A DNA stretch of 33,782 bases, from positions 1 through 33,782 of the forward strand of contig NZ_JAFCJM010000075.1 in assembly GCF_018130955.1 (NCBI RefSeq), given 5' to 3'. The notes under the pieces were generated by a model. That model had not been told where the DNA came from. It saw only the letters and a list, made by a program, of their open reading frames with translations, and did not search any database. Origin of the DNA: Bradyrhizobium liaoningense (GTDB lineage: Bacteria > Pseudomonadota > Alphaproteobacteria > Rhizobiales > Xanthobacteraceae). This document shows positions 13,588 to 22,765 of the stretch, piece after piece. Made by a program: the position numbers and the translations under genes. The first letter of the stretch is position 1, and every line of letters begins with the position of its first letter.

Positions 13588-13809
13588 ATGGCTATCCAAA
13601 TCATCATGGACGCAAATGGTGACAGCCGACATGAATTCGAGCGGTGCGATCTTGAATCGGTATCTCAGGCCGAGCGGCGTTTTCTGGAACTGACCGGCGA
13701 GGGATTTACAGCAGCGACGCGCAAGGGACCGGGCGAAGTCGATTTAGTTCGTGCGTTTGACCCGACAGCCGAAGAGACCCTCTTCTTTCCGCGCTTGGTA
13801 GGCGGCTAG
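13588..13809 (+). CDS. Small acidic hypothetical protein
   Basis: 73 residues, soluble: MAIQIIMDANGDSRHEFE, then RRFLELTGEGFTAATRKG and an EVDLVRAFDPTAEETLFFPR end. A strong GAGGAGG precedes the ATG at 13588, which decides the start over 13558. Proteins of this form are common in Bradyrhizobium and often carry an RRF.ELTG.GF.A motif; function unknown. The gene stands behind a stress promoter candidate and ends 13 bases before the IS256 element, which did not disrupt it but may have cut its terminator away. Confidence 0.75.
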   Translation: MAIQIIMDANGDSRHEFERCDLESVSQAERRFLELTGEGFTAATRKGPGEVDLVRAFDPTAEETLFFPRLVGG

Positions 13810-13852
13810 AGAGCACAAGGTCGTGTCCCGAGTGATGGTGTAGCTCGGTAGA

Positions 13853-13909
13853 GCAAAGCCGCCCGCACGCGCGCCCACCAAGAGCGCCGTAGCGGGCGGG
13901 CGGCTTTGC
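13853..13909. promoter_or_regulatory. 14-bp perfect hairpin inside the IS left end
   Basis: GCAAAGCCGCCCGC (13853-13866) and its exact complement (13896-13909) form a stem around a 29-base loop, between the terminal repeat and the transposase start. Such stems can block transcription entering from outside and so limit transposase expression; that role is inferred. Confidence 0.5.
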
Positions 13910-13975
13910 GGTGGTCATCGATGATTCGCCGGTAGGGTCGGGTTGCTGACACCAACCTGATTCGAGGAACCACCG

Positions 13976-15175
13976 ATGACCGGCGAGATGATGAACCTCC
14001 GCACGCTCGTGGAGAAGACCCCTGATGCCGATCTGTTGCGCGAGATGATCGGCTTTGCCGCCCAAAGGCTGATGGAGCTGGAAGTCGAAAGCCAGACCGG
14101 GGCGGCCTACGGCGAGAAGACTCCCGAGCGTCTGGTCCAGCGCAATGGCTACCGCGACCGGGTCTGGGAGACCCGCGCCGGCACCGTCGAGCTGCGCATT
14201 CCCAAGCTGCGCAAGGGCTCCTACTTCCCGGGCTTTCTGGAGCCGCGCCGCATGGCCGAGAAGGCGCTCACCGCCGTGGTCCAGGAAGCCTATGTGCAAG
14301 GCGTCTCGACCCGTTCGGTGGACGACTTGGTGCAGGCGATGGGGATGAGCGGCATCTCCAAGAGCCAGGTGAGCCGGCTGTGCGGCGAGATCGACGACAA
14401 GGTGAAGGCGTTCCTCGGCCGCCCGATCGAGGGGGATTGGCCATATCTGTGGATCGACGCCACTTACGTGAAGGTGCGCCAGAATGGCCGCATCGTCTCA
14501 GTCGCCGTGATTGTCGCGGTCGGCGTCAACAGTGACGGCCGGCGCGAGGTTCTCGGCATGGATATTGGTCCCTCCGAAGCCGAGACGTTCTGGACGGCAT
14601 TCCTGCGCAAGCTCGCCCGCCGGGGGCTACGCGGCGTCAAGCTGGTCGTCTCCGATGCCCATGAGGGCATCAAGGCCGCCGTAGCCAAGGTGCTCAATGC
14701 CACCTGGCAGCGCTGTCGCGTGCACTTCATGCGCAACGCCCTGGCGCATGCCGGCAAGAGCGGCCGCCGCGTCGTCTCCGCCTTCATCGCCACCGCGTTT
14801 GCCCAGGACGATGCCGAGGCCGCCAAGGCCCAGTGGCGCCGCGTCGCAGATCAGCTTCGCCCCAAGCTGCCCAAGCTTGCCGGCTTCCTCGACGAGGCCG
14901 AGACCGATGTGCTCGCCTACATGAGCTTCCCGCCGCAGCACCGCACCAAGCTGCACTCGACCAATCCGATCGAGCGCCTCAACGGCGAGATCAAGCGCAG
15001 AACCGAGGTGGTCGGCATCTTCCCCAATGAGGATGCTATCACCCGCCTCATCGGCGCGATCCTGCTTGAGCAGAACGATGAATGGGCCGTCCAGCGGGCC
15101 CGTTACATGACGCTGGAAACCATCGCGCCGTTGAGCGATGATCCAACCGTCAGCCTTCCGGCTATCGCCAGCTGA
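13976..15175 (+). CDS. IS256-family (Mutator-type) transposase
   Basis: 399 residues, full family length. The N-terminal DNA-binding part (SQTGAAYGEKTPERLVQRNG, then YRDRVWETRAGTVELRIPKL) is followed by the catalytic core: D161 in WIDATYVKVR, D227 in VVSDAHEGIKAAV, a CxxH at 247-250 (QRCRVHFMRN), and the Glu of TNPIERLNGEIKRR (probably E333). All elements of the DDE triad are present, with no frameshift, so it may be active. GAGG lies before the ATG at 13976. It acts on the terminal repeats at 13823 and 15238. Confidence 0.95.
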   Translation: MTGEMMNLRTLVEKTPDADLLREMIGFAAQRLMELEVESQTGAAYGEKTPERLVQRNGYRDRVWETRAGTVELRIPKLRKGSYFPGFLEPRRMAEKALTAVVQEAYVQGVSTRSVDDLVQAMGMSGISKSQVSRLCGEIDDKVKAFLGRPIEGDWPYLWIDATYVKVRQNGRIVSVAVIVAVGVNSDGRREVLGMDIGPSEAETFWTAFLRKLARRGLRGVKLVVSDAHEGIKAAVAKVLNATWQRCRVHFMRNALAHAGKSGRRVVSAFIATAFAQDDAEAAKAQWRRVADQLRPKLPKLAGFLDEAETDVLAYMSFPPQHRTKLHSTNPIERLNGEIKRRTEVVGIFPNEDAITRLIGAILLEQNDEWAVQRARYMTLETIAPLSDDPTVSLPAIAS

Positions 15176-15632
15176 CCAGTCCGGCTCTCGCCGGCGAACG
15201 CGGTGTCCCACCGCCAGTTACACCATGCTCAGGGACACGATCGCGTCGAGCGCAACGTAGCTGTTCTGGAAAGTTGCGAGATCCATCCCCTCAGATGGCT
15301 TCGATATAGTGCAGGCCCATATCGGTTTTCGTAACTCCGTTGGTGATGGATTGCAGCGCTTTCCAAACGCGTCCTAAGGGCCTGCGCCTACCGGCATTCT
15401 GTACGTAACGAGCTCAAGGCTTTGGCTATCGTTTTAGCCGCTGCGGATCGAACTCCGAATGGCGGAATCAAAACCTGCTTGATTATTCAATGATTTCAGC
15501 GCGCGTTTGGAAAAAACGTCAAAAACACGCGTCAGCAGTATCAATAGCTTAGGAGCCATTTCCAAATAGCGCCACGCCGACGAGTCGCGCGAGACAGCGT
15601 TACGTTCGAGATCGATGCATGCGAGATGTCGG

Positions 15633-15672
15633 GGGTTCGAGTCGCTGGAGCGCTACCGCCTTTCCCCACACC
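15633..15672 (+). repeat. Diverged 40-bp direct repeat, copy A
   Basis: Aligns without gaps to copy B (15819-15858) with 30 of 40 identical bases, including GTCGAG/TTCGAG, ACCGCC and TCCCCA. It contains GGTTCGAGTC, like a tRNA T-arm, but the stem is not complementary, so it is not a tRNA. Confidence 0.4.
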
Positions 15673-15818
15673 AACCAGACCTGCGATACCTCATCCAGTC
15701 CTTCGCATGAGCCAGTTCTTGAGCCGTTGGCGAGTTCAGCTCTTACGCTCTTAGAGACGCACGTTGAAGGACCACGAAATCCATTCTCGTGGGTCGGGCC
15801 CACGAAGCCCTGGAGCCG

Positions 15819-15858
15819 GAGGTCGAGCCAGTGGACCGCCACCGCCCGTCCCCAGACC
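15819..15858 (+). repeat. Diverged 40-bp direct repeat, copy B
   Basis: Second copy of the repeat at 15633-15672, same orientation, 186 bases apart. Thirty of forty positions match; conserved blocks are TCGAG, TGGA, ACCGCC and TCCCCA. Confidence 0.4.
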
Positions 15859-16067
15859 CGATCGACTCGCGCACCTTTCAATTATCGAAAACCGCTCGTG
15901 GCGGAGATTCTCTCGGCCTCCGCTTCTGGCCCTTTCGGGTCGTCAAAGAACGTACCCTGTTGCGCTGCGTGGGAAGCCGCTTCCCCTTCTCTCATCAAAG
16001 GGATTCCATTCTGGAGTGTGCACGCCTCGGGTTGATGACCCGCCCACCAACGCCGGACCCGCGCCTC

Positions 16068-16415
16068 CTATCTTTTCTTGTTCTTTCGCGCGGCGTAACG
16101 CGCGTCGCGTGCAGCTTTCTGCTGGGCTTCGATGGCTGCTTGCCGCATTGCGATCTCTTGTTTTTCGCGCAACAGCTGGGCTGCGGCAGCGACTTTGGCC
16201 TCATTCGCTAGGCGGCTACGCTCGGCCTTTGCGGCCTCGCGCGCCGAACTGACCTTGGCGCGCGCGGCGGCGAACGCTTGGCGCTCGGCCTGCCGCGCTT
16301 TCACCACAAGATCGTCGGGTCCAGGCCGGCTGCGGAACTTATCCAGGATATTCCTTCTGGCTTCTTGCGCCGCATTATGCCGATCCACGAAGGTAGGTTC
16401 TTTGTATCCAGCCAT
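16068..16415 (-). CDS. DUF6481 family protein
   Basis: 115 residues, highly charged and almost wholly helical. The start MAGYKEPTFVDRHNAAQEAR, the long Ala/Arg/Glu/Lys stretch (about 45-105, coiled-coil-like) and the end ARDARYAARKNKKR are diagnostic of DUF6481. The function is unknown; the basic tail suggests nucleic-acid contact. The Met at 16415 is chosen over the longer frame to 16481 because family resemblance begins there, though no good ribosome site precedes it. In rhizobia such genes often sit near cold-shock genes; here the nearest is at the far left end. Confidence 0.85.
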   Translation of the reverse strand: MAGYKEPTFVDRHNAAQEARRNILDKFRSRPGPDDLVVKARQAERQAFAAARAKVSSAREAAKAERSRLANEAKVAAAAQLLREKQEIAMRQAAIEAQQKAARDARYAARKNKKR

Positions 16416-16876
16416 TGAAAAAGGCTTTGCGTTCCACCTTTGATGAGGCGATCGGCTTTGCCACCGTGCCGGCGTGGACAATCTGTCCCAGCATGAGCCA
16501 AGGAGCTGTGTGCCTATACATATGCAGCGCCGGAAAGCGTAAGGCGGCCCATGTACTGGCTGCGATGTGACCTAATTCGGTTTCGAGTGCAAGTGAGTTC
16601 GGGAGAGCCGATGTCTCAGTCCGGATCACAAGCGGCGACCAAGCGCGCTGCTCAAGCGTCAGCCGACCTGCATCTTTAATCTGCCTCTGGGCGTGGCGGC
16701 GCTGCTTCACACACATATCCTGCGGCGCTCCCTCTTGGCGACATATCGCCGCCTTTCCGTCTGCATTCGCGGTATACGGCGGGGTGCATTAGGGATAGGG
16801 CTGCCATATCATCGACCGGCTCGTGGCATTGTCGGTGACTGAGAGTGTCGTGCTCCCGCCGTGACAAGGGAGTGCC
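16416..16876. other. Gene-free stretch
   Basis: 461 bases between the DUF6481 gene and the zinc-ribbon gene. Minus-strand frames (16375-16716, 16676-16867) have no recognisable product or ribosome site. I see no hairpin or repeat worth naming. Confidence 0.4.
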
Positions 16877-17095
16877 ATGCCCGACGCCCTACTCACGAAC
16901 AAGCTTTCTCCACGCGAGACCGTACGTCCGCGCTGCCCCAATTGCGGCGCCCGCATGGAGACCCTGCACGTTGTAGCGGGCCGGCCCGGATTGGAGCGTC
17001 GAACACTTCGGTGCTCGAAATGCCGGCTGGTCTACGAAGCGCAAGCTCCTGCAGATCCGATCGATTCCAGCGCCTTGCGCTGGATTAACAGTTAG
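16877..17095 (+). CDS. Small zinc-ribbon protein
   Basis: 72 residues with two CxxC knuckles: RCPNCGARMETLHV (about 19-32) and RCSKCRLVYEA (about 45-55), a classic zinc-ribbon layout with a basic linker (GRPGLERRTL). Such small ribbons bind zinc and may contact nucleic acid or protein; the role is not known. GGGAG lies before the ATG at 16877. No operon partner: the next feature on this strand is beyond the tRNA. Confidence 0.78.
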   Translation: MPDALLTNKLSPRETVRPRCPNCGARMETLHVVAGRPGLERRTLRCSKCRLVYEAQAPADPIDSSALRWINS

Positions 17096-17378
17096 CCGTT
17101 TCTGGTTCTGCAGCAGCGGCGACGGACAGAACAGATTGTCCGTTTTGCTCGCCCCAACATCCTATTCTACGACGAGCACGTCATCGACCTGTACCATCGG
17201 ATCTGCGCCGCTGTATCGAATGGGGTGAAGATACATAAGCAAGGAGAAGATGCAGAAACAAAGGAAAAGTCGCGCGGCAATCCAGCCTGGCGACGTCCGA
17301 TCATAAAAAACGTCGCACGAGACTCGTTCTGTTCTCAACAAACATCTGGCGAAGCTATTGGAAACCAAAGACTTTCTT

Positions 17379-17454
<76 letters not shown>

Positions 17455-17564
17455 GAAAGGCGGCGAACGCCCTTGCGAGGCCGGTCGTTTAGCAAGCAAA
17501 GCTGACGATGGCAAGCGATGTGGCCAAGGTTTTCCAAGGGTTCGTCCGAGCCTCCCAAAACGCG

Positions 17565-17589
17565 AAAAGCCGCTGGATTCCAGCGGCTT
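17565..17589 (-). terminator. Intrinsic terminator after the Spy-like gene
   Basis: On the minus strand AAGCCGCTGG, a 3-base loop and CCAGCGGCTT form a perfect 10-bp stem ending in a TTTT run (17565-17568). It lies 34 bases beyond the stop of the gene at 17623-18204 and before the tRNA. Confidence 0.8.
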
Positions 17590-17622
17590 CACAGGGCTCT
17601 TTCCCGTGAAATTCCGGTCCCC

Positions 17623-18204
17623 TCAGAGGCGGCCGCTGTCCCGGTCCGGCCCGGCATCCCGGTCGCCATGGAAGCGGTCCATACCGCGTTCCATCATGCG
17701 GTCCATGCCGCGCTCCATGAAGCGGTGATGCCTATCCTCCTCGCCCCCGCCGAATGGACCCCGGTGGCGGGTCAAGACGGCAAGCCGGCGCTTTTGGGCG
17801 TCATCCAGCGTCTTGTAGAGGGGGTCGGCGGCGTCGGCGATCTTCTTCAGGGCCGCCGAGCTCGCGCCCATGTCCTCGGCGCGCTGGCGCAGCCGCGCCA
17901 CCGGATCATCCGGCATGTCCGCGCTACCCTGCGGCGGGTTCATCCGCGCATTCGCCCGGTCGATGCGCAGCTTGGCGAAATCCCGCACGGCGGCCTCCAC
18001 CGGCGGCCACAGCTTTTCCTGTTCGGCATTGAGCTTCAGCCCGGCATGCACGGCGGCTATGCGCGCATCGACGAAGGCGGCTCGGTCTTCCGGATTCATG
18101 CGCATGTGGTGCATCCGGTCGTGAAAGCGATGGTACTGCGCGTAGACGGCGCCGGAGCCCGCGATGCTCAGGACCGCGATGGCGGCGATGGCGAACTTCT
18201 TCAT
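17623..18204 (-). CDS. LTXXQ/Spy-CpxP-like periplasmic protein
   Basis: 193 residues. Signal peptide MKKFAIAAIAVLSIAGSGAV with cleavage after VYA; the mature start is His/Arg/Met-rich (HRFHDRMHHMRMNPEDRAAF). The helical core AAVHAGLKLNAEQEKLWPPV followed by EAAVRDFAKLR is the LTXXQ-type motif of the Spy/CpxP family, periplasmic chaperones or envelope-stress sensors. The tail carries repeats of ERGMDRMMERGMDRF, His/Asp/Arg-rich, perhaps metal binding. AGGAGG precedes the ATG at 18204, which decides the start. Upstream are TTGGTAAG and TTGTAAG, spaced like an OmpR-type response-regulator site, so two-component control is possible but unproven. Confidence 0.82.
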   Translation of the reverse strand: MKKFAIAAIAVLSIAGSGAVYAQYHRFHDRMHHMRMNPEDRAAFVDARIAAVHAGLKLNAEQEKLWPPVEAAVRDFAKLRIDRANARMNPPQGSADMPDDPVARLRQRAEDMGASSAALKKIADAADPLYKTLDDAQKRRLAVLTRHRGPFGGGEEDRHHRFMERGMDRMMERGMDRFHGDRDAGPDRDSGRL

Positions 18205-18322
18205 ACGAACCTCCTCATCAGGTTGCCTGAAGATGAGCGCGGCAGGCCCCGTATTCAACTTACAACTGTGCGCCTTACCAAGATGTAATCCGCCGTTCGC
18301 AGCTTGAAATCATTCGCAACAA

Positions 18323-18358
18323 CGAGAAAGGCCTCGGCGCAGGTGTGCAGAGGCCCTT
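18323..18358 (-). terminator. Probable terminator after the TRAP binding-protein gene
   Basis: On the minus strand an AGGGCCTC arm, a 14-base loop and GAGGCCTTT with one bulge form a hairpin (18358-18327), followed by TCTCGTT. It starts 4 bases after the stop at 18362. The T-tract is broken, so it is less certain than the terminator at 17565. Confidence 0.5.
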
Positions 18359-18361
18359 CGT

Positions 18362-19408
18362 TCATCTTTCATTACCTCTCGCCGGGCGCGAGGTCAGTTC
18401 GTCGCGCTTTTGGCTTTCCTTCAGGAATTCGTCGATCAGCGCCTGGCCGACACGGCCCGCGGCATCCTGGTACACCGGCTGCATCGCCTTGCGCATCGCC
18501 GCATCCTGATCCGGCGTCAGCTTGATGATCTCGCTCTTGCCGCTCTTCTTGATCTCGGCAAGCGCGTCATCGTTCTCCTTCTGCGACTGCGTATTGTTGA
18601 AGTCGGTCGCTTCCTTCATCGCCTTCTCGAGCTGGCCACGGATATCGGCGGGCAGATCGTCCCAGAACTTCTTGTTCACGATCACGACGTAGCCGATGTA
18701 ACCGTGGTTGGTCTCGGTGATGTACTTCTGCACCTCGTTCATCTTCTGGGTGTAGATGTTGGACCAGGTGTTCTCCTGCCCGTCGACGACGCCGGTCTGC
18801 AGCGCCTGGTAGACCTCGGAGAACGCCATCACCTGCGGCAGCGCGCCGAGCGCCTTGAACTGCGCCTGGATCACGCGCGACGACTGGATGCGGAACTTGA
18901 CCGCCTTGTAGTCCTCCGGCGCGATGAGCTTCTTGTTGGCGCTCATCTGCTTGAAGCCGTTGTCCCAATACGCAAGTCCGGTGATGCCCTTGGCGTCCAG
19001 CAGCTTGAGCAGCTTCAGGCCGAGCGGGCCTTCGGTCACCTTGCGCAGGGTCTTCAGGTCTGGGAGCAGATAAGGCAGATCGAAGGCCTCGAACTCCTTG
19101 ATGCCGAGCGGGCCGAATTTGGAGTTGGACGGCGCGAGCATCTGCACGCTGCCGAGCTGAAGCGCCTCGAGCTCCTCCTTGTCCTTATAGAGCGTCGAGT
19201 TCGGGTAGACCTCAACCTTCACCTTGCCGCCGGTGTACTTCTCGGCGAGCTCCTTGAACTTCTCGGACGCCTTGCCTTTCGGCGTGTCGGTGGCGACGAC
19301 GTGGCTGAACTTGATGATGATAGGCGACTGCGCCGCGGCGGACCCGGCGAAGGCCATTGCCGCAATCGACAGGCCGGCAATGGACGCTGCAAATGTGAGT
19401 TTGCCCAT
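18362..19408 (-). CDS. TRAP transporter solute-binding protein (DctP family)
   Basis: 348 residues. Signal peptide with cleavage near AGSAAAQ, then the DctP fold: IIIKFSHVVATDTPKGKASE, KVKVEVYPNSTLYKDKEELE, FEAFDLPYLLPDL, the Arg-containing FRIQSSRVIQAQFKALGALP (the conserved Arg binds the substrate carboxylate in the family), and FSEVYQALQTGVVDGQENTW, the most diagnostic stretch. It binds a small organic acid in the periplasm for TRAP import. No DctQ or DctM gene lies beside it, so it is an orphan or its partners are elsewhere. GGGAGAG precedes the ATG at 19408. An in-frame extension to 19546 has no support. Confidence 0.94.
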   Translation of the reverse strand: MGKLTFAASIAGLSIAAMAFAGSAAAQSPIIIKFSHVVATDTPKGKASEKFKELAEKYTGGKVKVEVYPNSTLYKDKEELEALQLGSVQMLAPSNSKFGPLGIKEFEAFDLPYLLPDLKTLRKVTEGPLGLKLLKLLDAKGITGLAYWDNGFKQMSANKKLIAPEDYKAVKFRIQSSRVIQAQFKALGALPQVMAFSEVYQALQTGVVDGQENTWSNIYTQKMNEVQKYITETNHGYIGYVVIVNKKFWDDLPADIRGQLEKAMKEATDFNNTQSQKENDDALAEIKKSGKSEIIKLTPDQDAAMRKAMQPVYQDAAGRVGQALIDEFLKESQKRDELTSRPARGNER

Positions 19409-19542
19409 AATCTCTCCCTTTGTTGTTATTTGGGACACGGCTTGCAGGATGCAGCGCGTCCGAAACGAAAGACGCCGGCACCCTAACCGGGAGCCGGCGT
19501 ACGCGCTATTGGCCGTTCGCAGGGCTGGTATACAGCTGCCCG

Positions 19543-19580
19543 TCATTCCGGGGCGGCTCCAAGAGCCGAACCCGGAATGA
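19543..19580. repeat. Rhizobial intergenic palindromic (REP-like) element
   Basis: TCATTCCGGG and CCCGGAATGA (19543-19552 with 19571-19580) pair perfectly, with an inner GGCTC/GAGCC stem. Palindromes of this form are a recurrent intergenic repeat in Bradyrhizobium. It abuts a second hairpin, TGACAAG-CTCCG-CTTGTCA (19578-19596), which includes the leuA stop; together they may end the leuA transcript or protect its 3' end. Confidence 0.6.
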
Positions 19581-19593
19581 CAAGCTCCGCTTG

Positions 19594-21156
<1,563 letters not shown>

Positions 21157-21224
21157 TTCAAATTTCCTTTAAGCGTTCGCGCCTGTCGTCCTTGGGGCGC
21201 TGGAGGTGTCCGGTGATCTCGTAC

Positions 21225-21272
21225 AACCCCTGAGTGCCCAGGCGCGTGGCGCCCAGCCGGCCCTCAGGGGCA
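21225..21272 (-). promoter_or_regulatory. Candidate attenuator hairpin of leuA
   Basis: CCCCTGAG and CTCAGGGG (8-bp perfect arms) enclose a second GC-rich inverted sequence (GGCGC-CAC-GCGCC). The 5' arm contains the leader peptide's stop codon, so a ribosome stalled on the leucine codons would mask it and change the fold. A clear T-tract is missing after the stem, so the mechanism (intrinsic termination, Rho or translation) is open. Confidence 0.45.
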
Positions 21273-21389
21273 GGTAAGAAGAAGCCCGCCAATAAGGAGG
21301 GTGGGCAGGATGGCGGCCAGGGGCGCGGACGGACCAGCGGCCAGAGCCACCTCCCCCGAAATCCCATGCTTTTGGCCGCGAATCAGCAT
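21264..21389 (-). CDS. leuL: Leucine-rich leader peptide of leuA
   Basis: 41 codons from an ATG at 21389 (AAGGG about 7 bases upstream) to a TGA at 21264. The end reads LPTLLIGGLLLTCP, with five leucines in the last eleven codons. These are CTC, CTT, then CTT CTT CTT; CTT is unusual for leucine in this GC-rich window, where CTG and CTC dominate, so slow decoding when leucine is short is likely. The stop lies in the arm of a hairpin 108 bases before leuA. Known leader peptides of amino acid genes work this way. An alternative start at the internal GTG (21350) would give a shorter peptide. It is too short and unusual to be a metabolic protein. Confidence 0.55.
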   Translation of the reverse strand: MLIRGQKHGISGEVALAAGPSAPLAAILPTLLIGGLLLTCP

Positions 21390-21683
21390 TGCCAGACCCT
21401 TTTGAGCCCCGAAATCTTCGGCCAAAACCGTTGAAGGTTCGTTGCCGGACGGCTCGCTCAGGGCCTTCTAAACGAGAAAGGGCAGCAACTGCAACGCCAA
21501 AAAGATGGTCAGGTTGATTGACCTTGTTTGGGACAGCGCGGTCGAAGCCTGGGCTGGGGCCGCCCTCGTCTTGAATTACCGCTGCGAAGTCACGTAGGCT
21601 CTCAGCCGTGGGGACAAGCAGACTCCCCGTGAGACGTCTCGTCCAAGCTCTGCGCAACACCCGATCCGTCGTGGAGCTTGCGC

Positions 21684-22745
21684 ATGGACACCGAACGTCT
21701 CTCCCCTTCCCGTCGCACCATCGCCATCGTCTCGCGCGGCGACGCCGCCGCGCGCCGGGACACGACGGCGCAGAACAGCCGCTTCGTCCGCGTCTTCGAG
21801 GCGCTTGCGGGTGGCGGCATCGACGCACAGCCAGCCGTCTACGACGAGAGTTTTGCCGACGCCGTGCGCGACCAGCTGCTCGGCGTCGACGGCGTCCTCG
21901 TCTGGGTCGATCCCATCCATCAGGGCAAGACGCGCGCGGCGCTCGATTCGCTGCTGCGCGAGGTTGCCGCGCGCGGCCCGTGGGTGAGCGCCCATCCCGA
22001 CGTGATTCTGAAAATGGGCGTCAAGGACGTGCTCTATCGGACGCGCCATCTCGGCTGGGGCACCGATACGCATCGCTACGACAGCGCCGCTGACTTCCGC
22101 GTAAATTTCCCTTCGCGCCTGCGCGCGGGCGGTCCCCGCGTGCTCAAGCAGAACCGCGGTAATGGCGGCCAAGGGGTCTGGAAGGTCGAGGCGCTGCCGG
22201 GCTCGGCGGCAATGGTCCGGGTCCTGCACGCGCAACACGCCAGCATCCCCGAGGACATCCCACTCGACACGTTGATGGCGCGCTGCGAGCCCTATTTCGG
22301 GTGGGGCGGTTGCATCATCGACCAGGCATTCCAGCCGCGCCTGCCCGAGGGAATGATCCGCTGCTACATGAGCGGATCCAAGGTCGCAGGCTTCGGGCAG
22401 CAATTGATCAAGGCGCTGGTGCCGCCACCGCCCGAAGGCCCTGATACGCCGGAGGCGCAGCCCGGACCGCGGATCATGCACGGCCCGAACGCTCCGCCGT
22501 TTAGGGCGTTGCGACGGAAGATGGAAGACGAATGGACACCGCAGATGATGGCCGTACTCGGCATCGCGGCGCCGGCGCTGCCGGTAATCTGGGACGCCGA
22601 CTTCCTCTACGGACCACGCGACGCTGATGGAGCCGACACCTACGTCCTCTGCGAGATCAACGCGAGCTCGTGTTTTGCGATTCCCGATGAAGCCCCTGCA
22701 GCCATCGCAAGAACCGTCGGCGAGCGACTGCAGAAGGTCAGGTGA
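21684..22745 (+). CDS. Cj0069-like ATP-grasp-type protein
   Basis: 353 residues. The sequence RVLKQNRGNGGQGVWKVEAL (about 152-171) looks like the Lys/Gly-rich nucleotide loop of ATP-grasp enzymes, and DTYVLCEINASSCFAIPDEA near the end carries the Glu/Asn pair that usually binds Mg-ATP. Overall it matches the Cj0069 family, whose reaction is unknown; ATP-dependent ligation is inferred. The ATG at 21684 is chosen with GGAG about 8 bases upstream. It is divergent from leuA and its leader, and converges on the cytochrome-like gene with a 20-base gap. Confidence 0.8.
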   Translation: MDTERLSPSRRTIAIVSRGDAAARRDTTAQNSRFVRVFEALAGGGIDAQPAVYDESFADAVRDQLLGVDGVLVWVDPIHQGKTRAALDSLLREVAARGPWVSAHPDVILKMGVKDVLYRTRHLGWGTDTHRYDSAADFRVNFPSRLRAGGPRVLKQNRGNGGQGVWKVEALPGSAAMVRVLHAQHASIPEDIPLDTLMARCEPYFGWGGCIIDQAFQPRLPEGMIRCYMSGSKVAGFGQQLIKALVPPPPEGPDTPEAQPGPRIMHGPNAPPFRALRRKMEDEWTPQMMAVLGIAAPALPVIWDADFLYGPRDADGADTYVLCEINASSCFAIPDEAPAAIARTVGERLQKVR

Positions 22746-22765
22746 GCCATCTCCCGATGTCGGCG

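Larger units (their letters stand above)
13823..15238 (+). mobile_element. IS256-family insertion sequence, apparently complete
   Basis: A 1416-bp element with one transposase gene. The ends are imperfect 26-bp inverted repeats: GTGTCCC outermost on both sides, then ATGGTGTA in register at positions 13-20, with five mismatches between (positions 8-12). A further TC outside each end also matches, so the limits could be 2 bases wider (13821-15240). The flanking 8-9 bases differ (ACAAGGTC left, GATCGCGT right), so there is no target-site duplication, which suggests old insertion or later rearrangement. A long hairpin (13853-13909) lies between the left end and the gene. Confidence 0.85.
15239..16067. 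other. Degenerate gene-free stretch right of the IS256 element
   Basis: 829 bases without a supported gene. Base use varies and is locally AT-richer near 15500-15560. Open frames on both strands (for example 15600-15881 minus, 15619-16035 plus) lack ribosome sites and family resemblance. The one clear structure is a diverged direct repeat (15633-15672 and 15819-15858). It may be the decayed remains of another element or gene. Confidence 0.5.

Noticed and set aside
15625..15655. tRNA-like T-arm GGTTCGAGTC
   Set aside because: The flanking bases do not pair as a T-stem and no acceptor, D-arm or anticodon arm can be built around it.
21158..21367. 69-codon minus-strand frame overlapping the leuA leader (MGFRGRWLWPLV start)
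   Set aside because: It lies in another frame than the leucine-rich leader, has many Pro/Arg/Trp, and lacks a leucine run at a functional place; the leader frame is the better explanation.
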